Source: Cytophagales bacterium
GTDB lineage: Bacteria > Bacteroidota > Bacteroidia > Cytophagales > Cyclobacteriaceae
Direction: 5' to 3'
Length of the DNA: 6,502 nucleotides
NCBI GenBank assembly: GCA_003541895.1
Contig: DPLR01000220.1
Coordinates: 716-7,217, forward strand
The translations under genes and the position numbers were made by a program. The notes under the pieces are model-generated. The model saw only the letters and a list, made by a program, of their open reading frames with translations, was not told where the DNA came from and did not search any database. Positions 1 through 6,469 of the stretch are shown piece after piece (position 1 is the first letter of the stretch; the number at the start of each line of letters is the position of its first letter).

Positions 1-764
1 TCTTCAAATTCGCCTTTGTATTTTGCGCCTGCCACAAGCAAACCCATGTCGAGTGAAATCAACGTTTTTGTTTTTAGATTCTCAGGCACATCTCCATTCA
101 CAATACGCTGAGCCATGCCTTCAACAATGGCCGTTTTACCTACGCCTGGTTCGCCTAAAAGAATGGGGTTATTTTTTGTTCTGCGTGAAAGAATCTGAAG
201 CACCCGCCTGATCTCTTCATCGCGGCCAATGACAGGGTCAATCTTTCCACGCTTAGCGAGGTCATTTAGATTTTTTGAATAGCGCTCAAGCGATTTGTAT
301 TTCGCCTCTGCATTTTGATCTGTAACTTTTGAGCCTCCGCGCAATTCTTTGATTGCTTTTACCAAGGCGCTCCGTTCAAAGCCAACATCTTTCATCAACG
401 ATGAAATTTTATCTTTTGTAGCAAGCAGTGCTAACAGCAAATGCTCAATAGAAACATATTCATCTTTAAACTCGCGCAATTCCTTTTCTGTATTTTGCAA
501 CACTGAATTTGCCGTTGGTGAAAGGTAAGCTTGCTGCCCAGAAACTTTGGGGTAGGCATTAACGATTTCATCCAGCTTTGTTTTTAGAATGGCTTCATTG
601 ACATTCAATTTTTTCAAAACGTAGTTAGAAACATTTTCATCCGTTTCTAATATCGCTTGAAGCAAATGCCCTGGCTCAATGGCCTGTTGCTGATTGCTTG
701 ATGCAATACTCGCAGCCTTCTGAAGCGCTTCCTGTGATTTTATAGTGAATTTATCGAAGTTCAT
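1..764 (-). CDS. clpB: ATP-dependent disaggregase ClpB, N-terminal 254 residues (partial, runs off left edge)
   Basis: ClpB is a cytoplasmic hexameric AAA+ unfoldase that works with DnaK/DnaJ/GrpE to pull proteins out of heat-induced aggregates. The minus frame is free of stops from the start to the window edge. It begins [17 protein letters not shown], the typical start of the Clp N-domain (about residues 1-145, two Clp-N repeats). A short linker follows, then AAA1 with [28 protein letters not shown] and the Walker A motif GEPGVGKT at residues 204-211, close to its place in E. coli ClpB. The last visible residues, AKYKGEFE, match the AAA1 pore-loop region. Walker B, the middle domain and AAA2 lie outside the window. 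ATG at 764 is preferred because it matches the family N-terminus. In-frame ATGs at 779 (adding MKYKN) and 824 are possible, with a stop at 825-827. No Shine-Dalgarno sequence is seen. Confidence 0.96.
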   Translation of the reverse strand, partial: MNFDKFTIKSQEALQKAASIASSNQQQAIEPGHLLQAILETDENVSNYVLKKLNVNEAILKTKLDEIVNAYPKVSGQQAYLSPTANSVLQNTEKELREFKDEYVSIEHLLLALLATKDKISSLMKDVGFERSALVKAIKELRGGSKVTDQNAEAKYKSLERYSKNLNDLAKRGKIDPVIGRDEEIRRVLQILSRRTKNNPILLGEPGVGKTAIVEGMAQRIVNGDVPENLKTKTLISLDMGLLVAGAKYKGEFE

Positions 765-985
765 ATTCTTGTATTTCATCGACCTATGCACAAAACATTG
801 TCCATTTTGTTGTAGAGGCAACATCTAAGTAATAATGTCTTATTTTATTGCATCTTGATGGCTTTTTTAAGTCAGAATGACCTGATAAATGAATCGACCC
901 AATAAAAGTCAGCCAATTAGTTAGCTTAAAAAATTTTGCTGTTAGCATTCTTTTACGGAACTTTTCTCACACACATCATTCCCTC
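765..985. other. Divergent intergenic region between clpB and glycogen synthase
   Basis: This AT-rich 221 bp stretch separates two divergently transcribed genes and must hold both promoters. No element matches the Bacteroidota consensus (-33 TTG/TTTG, about 20 bp, then TAnnTTTG) exactly. On the plus strand a TTTG at 935-938 lies 20 bp before AACTTTTC (959-966), a poor -7 match. On the minus strand a TTG lies 20 bp before ATGTTTTG, also a poor match; if real, it would give a leader of about 20 nt to the ATG at 764. ACAAAA (790-795) and TTTTGT (805-810) form a small inverted repeat just upstream of clpB. A 9 bp low-complexity inverted repeat lies at 863-871 and 925-933. No RNA gene or convincing ORF is seen. 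Confidence 0.45.
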
Positions 986-2785
986 ATGTCTAAAAAACAC
1001 AAAACTTATTCTGACACAATCGTTGTTGAAACCGCTTGGGAAGTTTGCAATCAAGTAGGCGGTATCTACACGGTGATCCGCTCAAAGGCGCCCTCTATGG
1101 TGAAACTTTTTGATGAAAATTTTTGCATGGTTGGCCCCTACGTCAATAAAAATATTCATGCTGAAATAGAAATTGTTGAAGATGCTGATGATGTATTTGC
1201 ACAAGTCGTTAAAAATTTGCGCAAGAAAGGCTATGATGTGATTTATGCCGAGTGGCTTATCACCGGCAGGCCGCGCGTGGTATTGCTTAACCCAATCATT
1301 GAAGAGCAAGCGCTTAACGTAGTAAAATATTTACTATGGAAAAACCACTCGATCAAAGTGCCCGATGGCAATCCATTAATCGATCAGATAATTGCATTTG
1401 CTTTTCTTACCAAACTTTTTTTTGATGAACTCACTAAGCTAACCCATGTAAAAATTATTGCGCACTTTCATGAATGGATGGCCGGGCTTCCGATTCTCGA
1501 CATCAAGCGAGAAAAGATGCCGATCAAAACTGTTTTTACTACACATGCAACACAGCTAGGAAGACATTTGGCTATCAACTCACCATTGTTTTATGCGCAT
1601 CTCCCCTTCTTTAAAATGGAAGATGAAATAAAGAAATTCGGAATTGTTACAGAAGCTTCGATTGAATATGGCTGCGCTCAGCAATGCAACGTACTCACCA
1701 CCGTGAGCGATGTAACGGCCAACGAATGCCAGCACCTTCTGAAAAGGAAACCCGAAGTGATTACGCCCAACGGATTAAACATTCAACGGTTCGAAGCCTT
1801 GCACGAGTTTCAAAATCTGCATGCGCAATACAAAGAAAAAATTCAGGAATTTGTGCTCGGTCATTTTTTTCAATCCTATTCGTTCGACCTCGATAACACG
1901 TTGTATTTTTTCACTTCAGGAAGATACGAATACAAAAACAAAGGTTTTGATCTCACGCTTGAAGCCCTCGTTCATTTAAACGAGCAATTGAAACAAGAAA
2001 AATCTCCGATGACCGTGATTATGTTTTTTGTAACTAAACGCGAGTTTCAAGGGATTAAATCCGAAGTGCTGCAATCGCGGGCAGTGATGGAAGAAATCCG
2101 CCAGGTCTGTGAAATGATTCAAAAACAAGTAGGTAAAAAATTATTCATCGATAGTGTGGCACGACAAGAACACAAGTTGCCTGAATTGAATAATTACGTG
2201 GATGAATATTGGTCACTTCGTTATAGAAGAACGCTTCAATCGTGGAAAAACGGAAGACTGCCCTCGGTAGTGACTCATCGATTGTTGCATGAAGAAAATG
2301 ATGACATCGTAAAATTTGTTTCGCGCAGAAATTTATTGAACCGCCCTGATGATAAAGTAAAAATTATTTATCACCCCGATTTCATCAATTCAACTAATCC
2401 CTTGTTTGGATTGGACTACTCTCAGTTTGTACGCGGTTGCCATTTAGGAATTTTTCCAAGCTACTATGAACCGTGGGGCTACACACCGCTTGAATGCATG
2501 GCCAGCGGTGTACCTGCTGTAACAAGCGACCTGAGTGGCTTCGGAGATTACCTCATGAAAAATATGCCCGATCATGAAAAGGGCGGCATGTTTGTGGTAG
2601 AACGAAGTAAACGCACATTTGATTGGAGCGCACGACAACTCAGCGCATTCCTGTATAAATTTTTAACGCAGACTCGCAGGCAACGAATTACACAACGAAA
2701 CAATGTTGAAAATTATTCTTCTTCTTTTGATTGGGGAAAATTAATTCAGCATTACGAGGAAGCGTATGAAATTGCATTAAAGTAG
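986..2785 (+). CDS. Glycogen synthase, GT3 family (eukaryote-type)
   Basis: This enzyme transfers glucose from UDP-glucose to the non-reducing end of glycogen in the cytoplasm. It resembles yeast and animal glycogen synthases rather than bacterial GlgA (GT5, ADP-glucose). Visible signatures are VGGIYTVIRSKA (24-35), FHEWMAG (161-167), FTTHATQLGRHLA (184-196), HLLKRKP followed by TPNGLN, HEFQNLHA, GRYEYKNKG (R313 and K319 match yeast catalytic R320 and K326) and the paired glutamates E495/E503 in YEPWGYTPLE. The G6P-pocket residues of yeast Gsy2 appear kept as Q276, H279, K283, R567 and R571. At 599 residues it lacks the long phosphorylated C-terminal tail of the roughly 700-residue eukaryotic enzymes, so control by phosphorylation there is unlikely, while G6P activation is plausible. 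ATG at 986 places the motifs as in homologues. There is no Shine-Dalgarno sequence. It stands alone, divergent from clpB, and abuts the convergent neighbour. Confidence 0.95.
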   Translation: MSKKHKTYSDTIVVETAWEVCNQVGGIYTVIRSKAPSMVKLFDENFCMVGPYVNKNIHAEIEIVEDADDVFAQVVKNLRKKGYDVIYAEWLITGRPRVVLLNPIIEEQALNVVKYLLWKNHSIKVPDGNPLIDQIIAFAFLTKLFFDELTKLTHVKIIAHFHEWMAGLPILDIKREKMPIKTVFTTHATQLGRHLAINSPLFYAHLPFFKMEDEIKKFGIVTEASIEYGCAQQCNVLTTVSDVTANECQHLLKRKPEVITPNGLNIQRFEALHEFQNLHAQYKEKIQEFVLGHFFQSYSFDLDNTLYFFTSGRYEYKNKGFDLTLEALVHLNEQLKQEKSPMTVIMFFVTKREFQGIKSEVLQSRAVMEEIRQVCEMIQKQVGKKLFIDSVARQEHKLPELNNYVDEYWSLRYRRTLQSWKNGRLPSVVTHRLLHEENDDIVKFVSRRNLLNRPDDKVKIIYHPDFINSTNPLFGLDYSQFVRGCHLGIFPSYYEPWGYTPLECMASGVPAVTSDLSGFGDYLMKNMPDHEKGGMFVVERSKRTFDWSARQLSAFLYKFLTQTRRQRITQRNNVENYSSSFDWGKLIQHYEEAYEIALK

Positions 2786-3835
2786 TTACAAGTCCACTCG
2801 CTTGCTTCCATCGATTTCCAAAATCAAATCAGCTCCATAGGCAGTCGAAGGTGTTTGGAAGCCAGCCTTAAAATTTCCGGATACTATTTTCTGCGCAATC
2901 AACACACTGGTTGCCGCAGTAAGTGAATACCCTTCCATGGTTTCGAGGCGACTTATTTTTTCCTCTTTACCGTTACTCACTTTTCCTGTGAAATACATTT
3001 TTGTTCGCTCCCGTTTTTCCTGCGAAGGGCCCGCTGGTTTTTTATCAATCTGATTTTTTAGGTAATTCTTCACCAACTTCATCCGCAGCAGCCAATTCAG
3101 AAATCGGCTCAACTTCACTTGGCTAATCAATTTTTCATCAGCACCGCGATAGACTTCAATGTTGGGAATGCCCGTGCTGTGAAAAGCAGTAGACACATCG
3201 CCCCACGGAATTCGCAGAGAAGGAAGTTTCATTTCTGCATAATCGATCACCTTGCTGCCTTCATGCAGCGGAACAGAAACAATCTTTCCATTTTTTCTAA
3301 CAGCTCCGCCCAGGCCCAAACTTTCGATCATGGTTTTCGATGTGCCTCGCGAAAGCGCGGCCGACTTCGAAGCAAATGCCAACTCTAAATGCGTGGCTGA
3401 TGACAATCGATTTTTTAGATGAGCTGCCAGGCAATCTGATGGAACAACATCAAAGCCAACACCAGGCATCACTGTAATTCCGGCAGCTTTAGCTTTTGCA
3501 TCCAGTTTTGCTAAGCTTTCAAATACTTCGATCTCGCCCGTAATATCGGTGTAGTGAGTTTTTGTTTTTAGACACGCTTCTGCCATTGCCAGCGCAGTGT
3601 ATTTAAATGGACCCGCAGCATGAATCACCAGAGATCCTTTTTCAAGCAATCGACAAAGCGAAATTGTATCATGAAGGTTTACTGCTTCGGAAGGGAAACC
3701 AGTGGCTGTGCTTTGCTCTTTTAATTTAACTTCATCGCGCCCAGAAAGGATGAGATCAATGCCGACACGTTTACATTCTTCAACGATCAGCTGACCTGTG
3801 TAGCCGTACGATCCATATAAGATAACGGGCTTCAC
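2786..3835 (-). CDS. Saccharopine dehydrogenase-like NAD(P)-binding oxidoreductase (trans-acting enoyl reductase-like)
   Basis: This 349-residue protein opens directly with a Rossmann fold: MKPVILYGSYGYTG, glycine motif at residues 8-14. SGRDEVKL follows the second strand, and its R33 would suit NADP(H). HAAGPF (72-77), HYTDITGE (94-101) and PGVGFDVVPSD (124-134) are typical of the saccharopine dehydrogenase NADP-binding family that includes mycobacterial trans-acting enoyl reductases. The C-terminal part has GTSKTM (164-169) and GFQTPSTAYG (325-334), as in that family. It is unlikely to be a true lysine-pathway saccharopine dehydrogenase; the substrate is unknown and could be a lipid or acyl chain. 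The start is GTG at 3835: an in-frame TAA lies four codons upstream (3845-3847), and no later start would leave the Rossmann motif intact. Only 4 bp separate it from the upstream membrane-protein gene, so translational coupling is likely. Its TAA directly adjoins the glycogen synthase TAG. Confidence 0.85.
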   Translation of the reverse strand: MKPVILYGSYGYTGQLIVEECKRVGIDLILSGRDEVKLKEQSTATGFPSEAVNLHDTISLCRLLEKGSLVIHAAGPFKYTALAMAEACLKTKTHYTDITGEIEVFESLAKLDAKAKAAGITVMPGVGFDVVPSDCLAAHLKNRLSSATHLELAFASKSAALSRGTSKTMIESLGLGGAVRKNGKIVSVPLHEGSKVIDYAEMKLPSLRIPWGDVSTAFHSTGIPNIEVYRGADEKLISQVKLSRFLNWLLRMKLVKNYLKNQIDKKPAGPSQEKRERTKMYFTGKVSNGKEEKISRLETMEGYSLTAATSVLIAQKIVSGNFKAGFQTPSTAYGADLILEIDGSKRVDL

Positions 3836-3839
3836 GCGA

Positions 3840-4256
3840 TCAGTTTAACCGTTCAACACCTACCACAAAATAGCGCGTATCACCGCGCCACGGAAAAGCC
3901 GCATAACGTTTTATAAATTTCAGATTCACACGATCGCCTTTCAGCGCAACTGCCTCCAGTTCTTGAATTAGTTTATCTTCGCTGGCTTCAACCGAAAAAT
4001 CAAACGACTCGGCTATCGGGCTTGCTCCCTTCAGTGCACCGAATGTTTCAAGATTAAGCTTGCCTTCGTACGTTTTGAAAATAAATCCCTTCTTCGTAAT
4101 CCGTAAAACTTTGCCAGCCATTACGCCTTGTTCGTAAACTCCCCAATACAAAAACGCAAAAACAGCAACACCAATAATTATTAGAAAGATGATAATTCGC
4201 TTCACGATTTTTTTGGTGGTGCGAGCTATTCGCTGGCCCAAGCTTTCATTTTCCAT
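3840..4256 (-). CDS. Small single-pass membrane protein of unknown function
   Basis: This 138-residue protein has a basic cytoplasmic-type N-terminus (RIARTTKKIVKR, residues 9-20), one strongly hydrophobic helix at about 21-40, and a soluble domain of about 100 residues. By the positive-inside rule the C-terminal domain would face the periplasm. The domain carries GKVLRITKKGFIFKTYEGKLNL (48-69), which looks like a small beta-rich module, and a later KFIKRYAAFPWRGDTRYFVVGVE (113-135). I recognise this as a type of short conserved protein seen in Bacteroidota genomes, but know no established function. The start is ATG at 4256, 4 bp after the lgt stop, and the gene ends 4 bp before the oxidoreductase start. 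This implies co-expression with both. A role linked to the envelope or lipoprotein maturation is only a guess from context. Confidence 0.8.
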   Translation of the reverse strand: MENESLGQRIARTTKKIVKRIIIFLIIIGVAVFAFLYWGVYEQGVMAGKVLRITKKGFIFKTYEGKLNLETFGALKGASPIAESFDFSVEASEDKLIQELEAVALKGDRVNLKFIKRYAAFPWRGDTRYFVVGVERLN

Positions 4257-4260
4257 AGTT

Positions 4261-5040
4261 TCATTTTTTAACCTCGATTGGTCGCTTCTTATTCAATCGA
4301 ATATAAAAGTAAATTGCCACTAAAGCTACAAGTAACGAAATGAGTTGTGAGTTGGATAGAAAGTCTTTGATTAAAAATCCGCGTTCGATGTCCCCTCTAA
4401 AAATTTCGATAACACTTCGGGCAACCGCATACAAAATCAAATAAATCAGAAAAACCTGACCATCAAATTTTTTATTTCGCTCCACGATAAGTAGCGTAAT
4501 GAGAATTATAAAAATCGTAATCGCCTCGTACAGTTGAGTTGGATGAAGCGGTACATTCAGTGGGTTGGCTTGGCACACCGGGTCGGTGAACACAACACCT
4601 AAAAAACTTTCGGTTGGTTTCCCATAACAACAACCTGCATTAAAACAACCGATGCGCCCGAAACCGTGAACGATACAAGTCACTGCTGCCATTACATCAA
4701 GCATTCCAGCAACTGGCAAATTATTTTTCTTGAAATACCAAAGCATCACCGGAATGGCGGTGAGCAACGATCCGTAGAATACAAATCCATTTTTGGAAAA
4801 TAATTCTCGTGGCTGAGAAAAATAAAATGATGGATTTTCAAAAATGAGAAACACTTTTCCGCCAACCACACCCGCTACAATCAACAACAAAAAAAGTGTA
4901 TTGGCCTGATCGAAGGTCATGTTGTAACGCTTCTTTCCTTGACGCCACATGTAAAGACCGCCAAGGAGTGCACCTAGTGCAATTAAAAATCCGTAGGTAT
5001 AAATGGTAAAAGAACCGAGATGAAAAAGAACTGGATGCAT
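4261..5040 (-). CDS. lgt: Prolipoprotein diacylglyceryl transferase
   Basis: Lgt is an inner-membrane enzyme that moves the diacylglyceryl group of phosphatidylglycerol onto the lipobox cysteine of prolipoproteins, the first step of lipoprotein maturation. The 259-residue protein is polytopic, with about seven hydrophobic segments (roughly 11-30, 47-66, 86-102, 112-127, 173-186, 195-211 and 231-247). The Lgt signature is HGFGRIGCFNAGCCYG (125-140), with R129 matching the essential E. coli R143. HPTQLYE (166-172) and RSVIEIFRGDIERG (208-221) are also diagnostic. At FVFYGSLL (86-93) a tyrosine (Y89) stands where E. coli Lgt has H103. This non-proteobacterial variant occurs in other Lgt sequences. 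ATG at 5040 places MHPVLFHLGSFTIYTYG as in homologues. It follows frr by 43 bp and precedes the membrane-protein gene by 4 bp. Confidence 0.96.
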   Translation of the reverse strand: MHPVLFHLGSFTIYTYGFLIALGALLGGLYMWRQGKKRYNMTFDQANTLFLLLIVAGVVGGKVFLIFENPSFYFSQPRELFSKNGFVFYGSLLTAIPVMLWYFKKNNLPVAGMLDVMAAVTCIVHGFGRIGCFNAGCCYGKPTESFLGVVFTDPVCQANPLNVPLHPTQLYEAITIFIILITLLIVERNKKFDGQVFLIYLILYAVARSVIEIFRGDIERGFLIKDFLSNSQLISLLVALVAIYFYIRLNKKRPIEVKK

Positions 5041-5041
5041 A

Positions 5042-5077
5042 GGTTAATTATCAATGACCGATGTGCCAATGATCAAT
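5042..5077 (-). repeat. Degenerate 7 bp tandem repeat in the frr-lgt spacer
   Basis: Read on the coding (minus) strand, the 43 bp gap between frr and lgt resolves into about five units resembling ATTGATC. They lie at 5077-5071 (ATTGATC), 5070-5063 (8 bp, ATTGGCAC), 5062-5056 (ATCGGTC), 5055-5049 (ATTGATA) and 5048-5042 (ATTAACC). The units start with AT and share most positions, with a single 1 bp insertion. The function is unknown. It contains no clear stem-loop terminator or Shine-Dalgarno sequence. The heptad reading is by eye and could be overfitted in such AT-rich DNA. Confidence 0.45.
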
Positions 5078-5083
5078 TGAGAA

Positions 5084-5638
5084 TTAAACAGTCATGATCT
5101 CCACTTCTTTCTTCTTCATCAATGCATCAATCTTCAAAATAAATTCGTCTGTTAGTTTTTGAACTGTTTCCTCGGCATTCTTGATATCATCTTCTGAGGC
5201 TCCTTTGATTTTTTTGAGCGATTCATTCGTCTCTTTACGAATAGAGCGAACACTTACTTTGCCATGCTCGCACTCACCATGCACTTGTTTTACCAATTGC
5301 TTTCTGCGCTCTTCGGTAAGCATCGGAATATTGATGATCACTTGCTGCCCATCGTTCTGAGGAGTCAGACCAATGTTGGCGGCCATAATTGATTTTTCAA
5401 TTTCTTGAATCAGACTTTTTTCCCAAGGCTTGATAAAGATGCTTCGGGCGTCAGGCGTTGTAATCGATGAAACTTGGTTGAGCGGACTAATCGCGCCATA
5501 ATATGAAACCATGATTCCATCCAACATGGAAGGGCTCGCTTTGCCTGCACGGATTTTTGTCAATTCACTGGCCACGTGGTTGATGGCCTTGTTCATTTGA
5601 TCTTTGGCATCCTCCAGATATAATTCAATTTCTTCCAT
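5084..5638 (-). CDS. frr: Ribosome recycling factor
   Basis: RRF acts with EF-G in the cytoplasm to split the post-termination ribosome, releasing mRNA and tRNA. At 184 residues it matches the family length of about 185. The N-terminal helix of domain I leads into KIRAGKASPSMLDGI (28-42), equivalent to the E. coli segment RTGRASPSLLDGI. Domain II spans roughly 31-105 with SYYGAISPLNQVSSI and IMAANIGLTPQNDG. The long domain I helices follow with LTEERRKQLVKQVHGECE (107-124), VRSIRKETNE (130-139) carrying the conserved arginines, and EETVQKLTDEFILKID. Nothing essential appears missing. It starts at ATG 5638, 43 bp downstream of pyrH, and has no Shine-Dalgarno sequence. The pyrH-frr order is conserved across many bacteria. 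Confidence 0.98.
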   Translation of the reverse strand: MEEIELYLEDAKDQMNKAINHVASELTKIRAGKASPSMLDGIMVSYYGAISPLNQVSSITTPDARSIFIKPWEKSLIQEIEKSIMAANIGLTPQNDGQQVIINIPMLTEERRKQLVKQVHGECEHGKVSVRSIRKETNESLKKIKGASEDDIKNAEETVQKLTDEFILKIDALMKKKEVEIMTV

Positions 5639-5640
5639 AA

Positions 5641-5675
5641 AAAAGACTTAAGTAATAAGACAAAAGTAACAAGAC
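5641..5675 (-). repeat. Degenerate 7 bp tandem repeat (five units) in the pyrH-frr spacer
   Basis: On the coding (minus) strand the 43 bp pyrH-frr gap contains five uninterrupted heptads with CTT fixed at positions 3-5. They alternate between a GTCTTnT form (5675-5669, 5661-5655 and 5647-5641) and a TACTTnn form (5668-5662 and 5654-5648). It can equally be described as a 14 bp unit repeated about 2.5 times. The last unit runs directly into the T-rich leader just before the frr ATG. No Shine-Dalgarno sequence or stem-loop is present. The function is unknown; it resembles short tandem heptanucleotide repeats described between genes in other bacteria. Confidence 0.6.
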
Positions 5676-5681
5676 TTTTAT

Positions 5682-6386
5682 TTAACTGATAAGCGTTCCC
5701 GCTTCTTCTCCTCTTGCTATGCGCAGCAGGTTGCCTTTTTGGTTCATGTCAAAAACAATGATCGGCAATTTATTTTCCATGCACAGTGTAAAGGCGGTCA
5801 TGTCCATGATGTTGAGGTTTTTTTCGTACGCCTCTTGAAATGATAATTTTTCGTAACGCACGGCATCCGGAAATTTCAACGGGTCTTTGGTGTAAACGCC
5901 ATCTACACGGGTTCCTTTCAAAACCACATCAGCTTGCACTTCAATAGCTCGCAAACTTGCAGTTGAATCGGTTGTGAAATACGGATTGCCAATGCCGGCA
6001 CCAAAAATAACGATCCGCCCTTTTTCTAAGTGACGGATCGCTCTGCGCCTGATGAACGGCTCGCATACTTGTTCCATTTTAATGCCGGCCATCAGTCGTG
6101 TATAAAGTCCGTGTCGCTCTAAAGCACTTTGCAACGCCATCGCATTAATTACCGTTGCCAACATGCCCATGTAATCGCCTTGCACGCGGTCGATGCCCAA
6201 AGTTTCTGCCTGACCACCTCTAAAAATATTGCCTCCACCAATCACGATTGCCAACTCCACGCCTTGTTCTTTTACGGCTTTGATCTCTTCAGAATACTGT
6301 TCAAGCCTTTCGGGATCGATGTTGCTTGATTTTGAGGTCATCAGCGCTTCACCGCTAAGCTTTAGAAGAATGCGTTTGTATTTCAT
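5682..6386 (-). CDS. pyrH: UMP kinase (uridylate kinase)
   Basis: PyrH phosphorylates UMP to UDP with ATP, a committed step toward UTP and CTP. It is a cytoplasmic hexamer of the amino-acid kinase family. The 234-residue length fits (E. coli 241). Motifs in order are KLSGEAL (9-15, phosphate-binding lysine), [10 protein letters not shown] (48-57), [16 protein letters not shown] (70-85) with the conserved aspartate D71, the nucleotide-binding [14 protein letters not shown] (128-141) with D140, [13 protein letters not shown] (157-169) and MDMTAFTLC (194-202). All key residues appear intact. The start is ATG at 6386, which gives [13 protein letters not shown] as in homologues. The bases just upstream on the coding strand read CCCTCC, the opposite of a Shine-Dalgarno sequence, which suits Bacteroidota translation initiation. 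It is probably the first gene of the pyrH-frr-lgt cluster. The often adjacent rpsB-tsf pair is not visible here. Confidence 0.98.
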   Translation of the reverse strand: MKYKRILLKLSGEALMTSKSSNIDPERLEQYSEEIKAVKEQGVELAIVIGGGNIFRGGQAETLGIDRVQGDYMGMLATVINAMALQSALERHGLYTRLMAGIKMEQVCEPFIRRRAIRHLEKGRIVIFGAGIGNPYFTTDSTASLRAIEVQADVVLKGTRVDGVYTKDPLKFPDAVRYEKLSFQEAYEKNLNIMDMTAFTLCMENKLPIIVFDMNQKGNLLRIARGEEAGTLIS

Positions 6387-6433
6387 CTGGAGGGTTTACG
6401 AGGTATGAGGTCAAAGTACAATTTATAGTTCTG

Positions 6434-6465
6434 CAAATATGAAAGGGATTTTCAGGTTTTGCAAA
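6434..6465 (-). promoter_or_regulatory. Candidate Bacteroidota-type promoter for pyrH
   Basis: On the minus strand TTTG (6465-6462) is followed after 20 bp by CATATTTG (6441-6434). This fits the Bacteroidota sigma-ABfr pattern (-33 TTTG, about 19-21 bp, -7 TAnnTTTG) with one mismatch in the -7 box. Transcription would begin near 6428, giving a leader of about 42 nt before the pyrH ATG at 6386. The -33 box lies inside a perfect palindrome. The prediction is by eye and such AT-rich matches arise by chance. Confidence 0.4.
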
Positions 6466-6467
6466 AC
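6456..6467. repeat. Perfect 12 bp palindrome overlapping the candidate pyrH -33 box
   Basis: GTTTTGCAAAAC is a perfect 12 bp inverted repeat without a spacer. It contains the candidate -33 TTTG of the pyrH promoter. It could be an operator half-site pair or chance. No regulator is identified. Confidence 0.4.
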
Positions 6468-6469
6468 TA

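Noticed and set aside
23..211. Plus-strand 62-codon open frame at the left end.
   Set aside because: It is antisense to ClpB AAA1, including the Walker A codons, and has no features of its own.
863..933. A 9 bp inverted repeat (TTTTTTAAG at 863-871, CTTAAAAAA at 925-933) in the clpB/glycogen synthase intergenic region, considered as a regulatory hairpin.
   Set aside because: It is low-complexity A/T sequence with a 53 bp loop and is likely by chance in such AT-rich DNA.
1082..1309. Open frames opposite or out of register with the glycogen synthase, including 1082-1309, 1684-1896 and 2444-2638.
   Set aside because: They lie wholly inside a strongly supported gene and show no family motifs, so they are chance frames.
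986..2785. Calling the synthase GlgA (GT5).
   Set aside because: The sequence carries GT3-specific blocks (HEFQNLHA, GRYEYKNKG, YEPWGYTPLE, RRQR) and lacks the GlgA N-terminal KTGGL motif, having VGGIYTV instead.
3840..4256. Naming the small membrane protein a 6-phosphogluconate dehydrogenase, a label I recall being attached to similar short Bacteroidota proteins.
   Set aside because: At 138 residues with a single membrane helix it has no Rossmann glycine motif and no catalytic region of that enzyme.
5639..5681. CRISPR array or transcription terminator in the repeat-containing spacer.
   Set aside because: The units are 7 bp without spacers and form no stem-loop, so neither interpretation fits.
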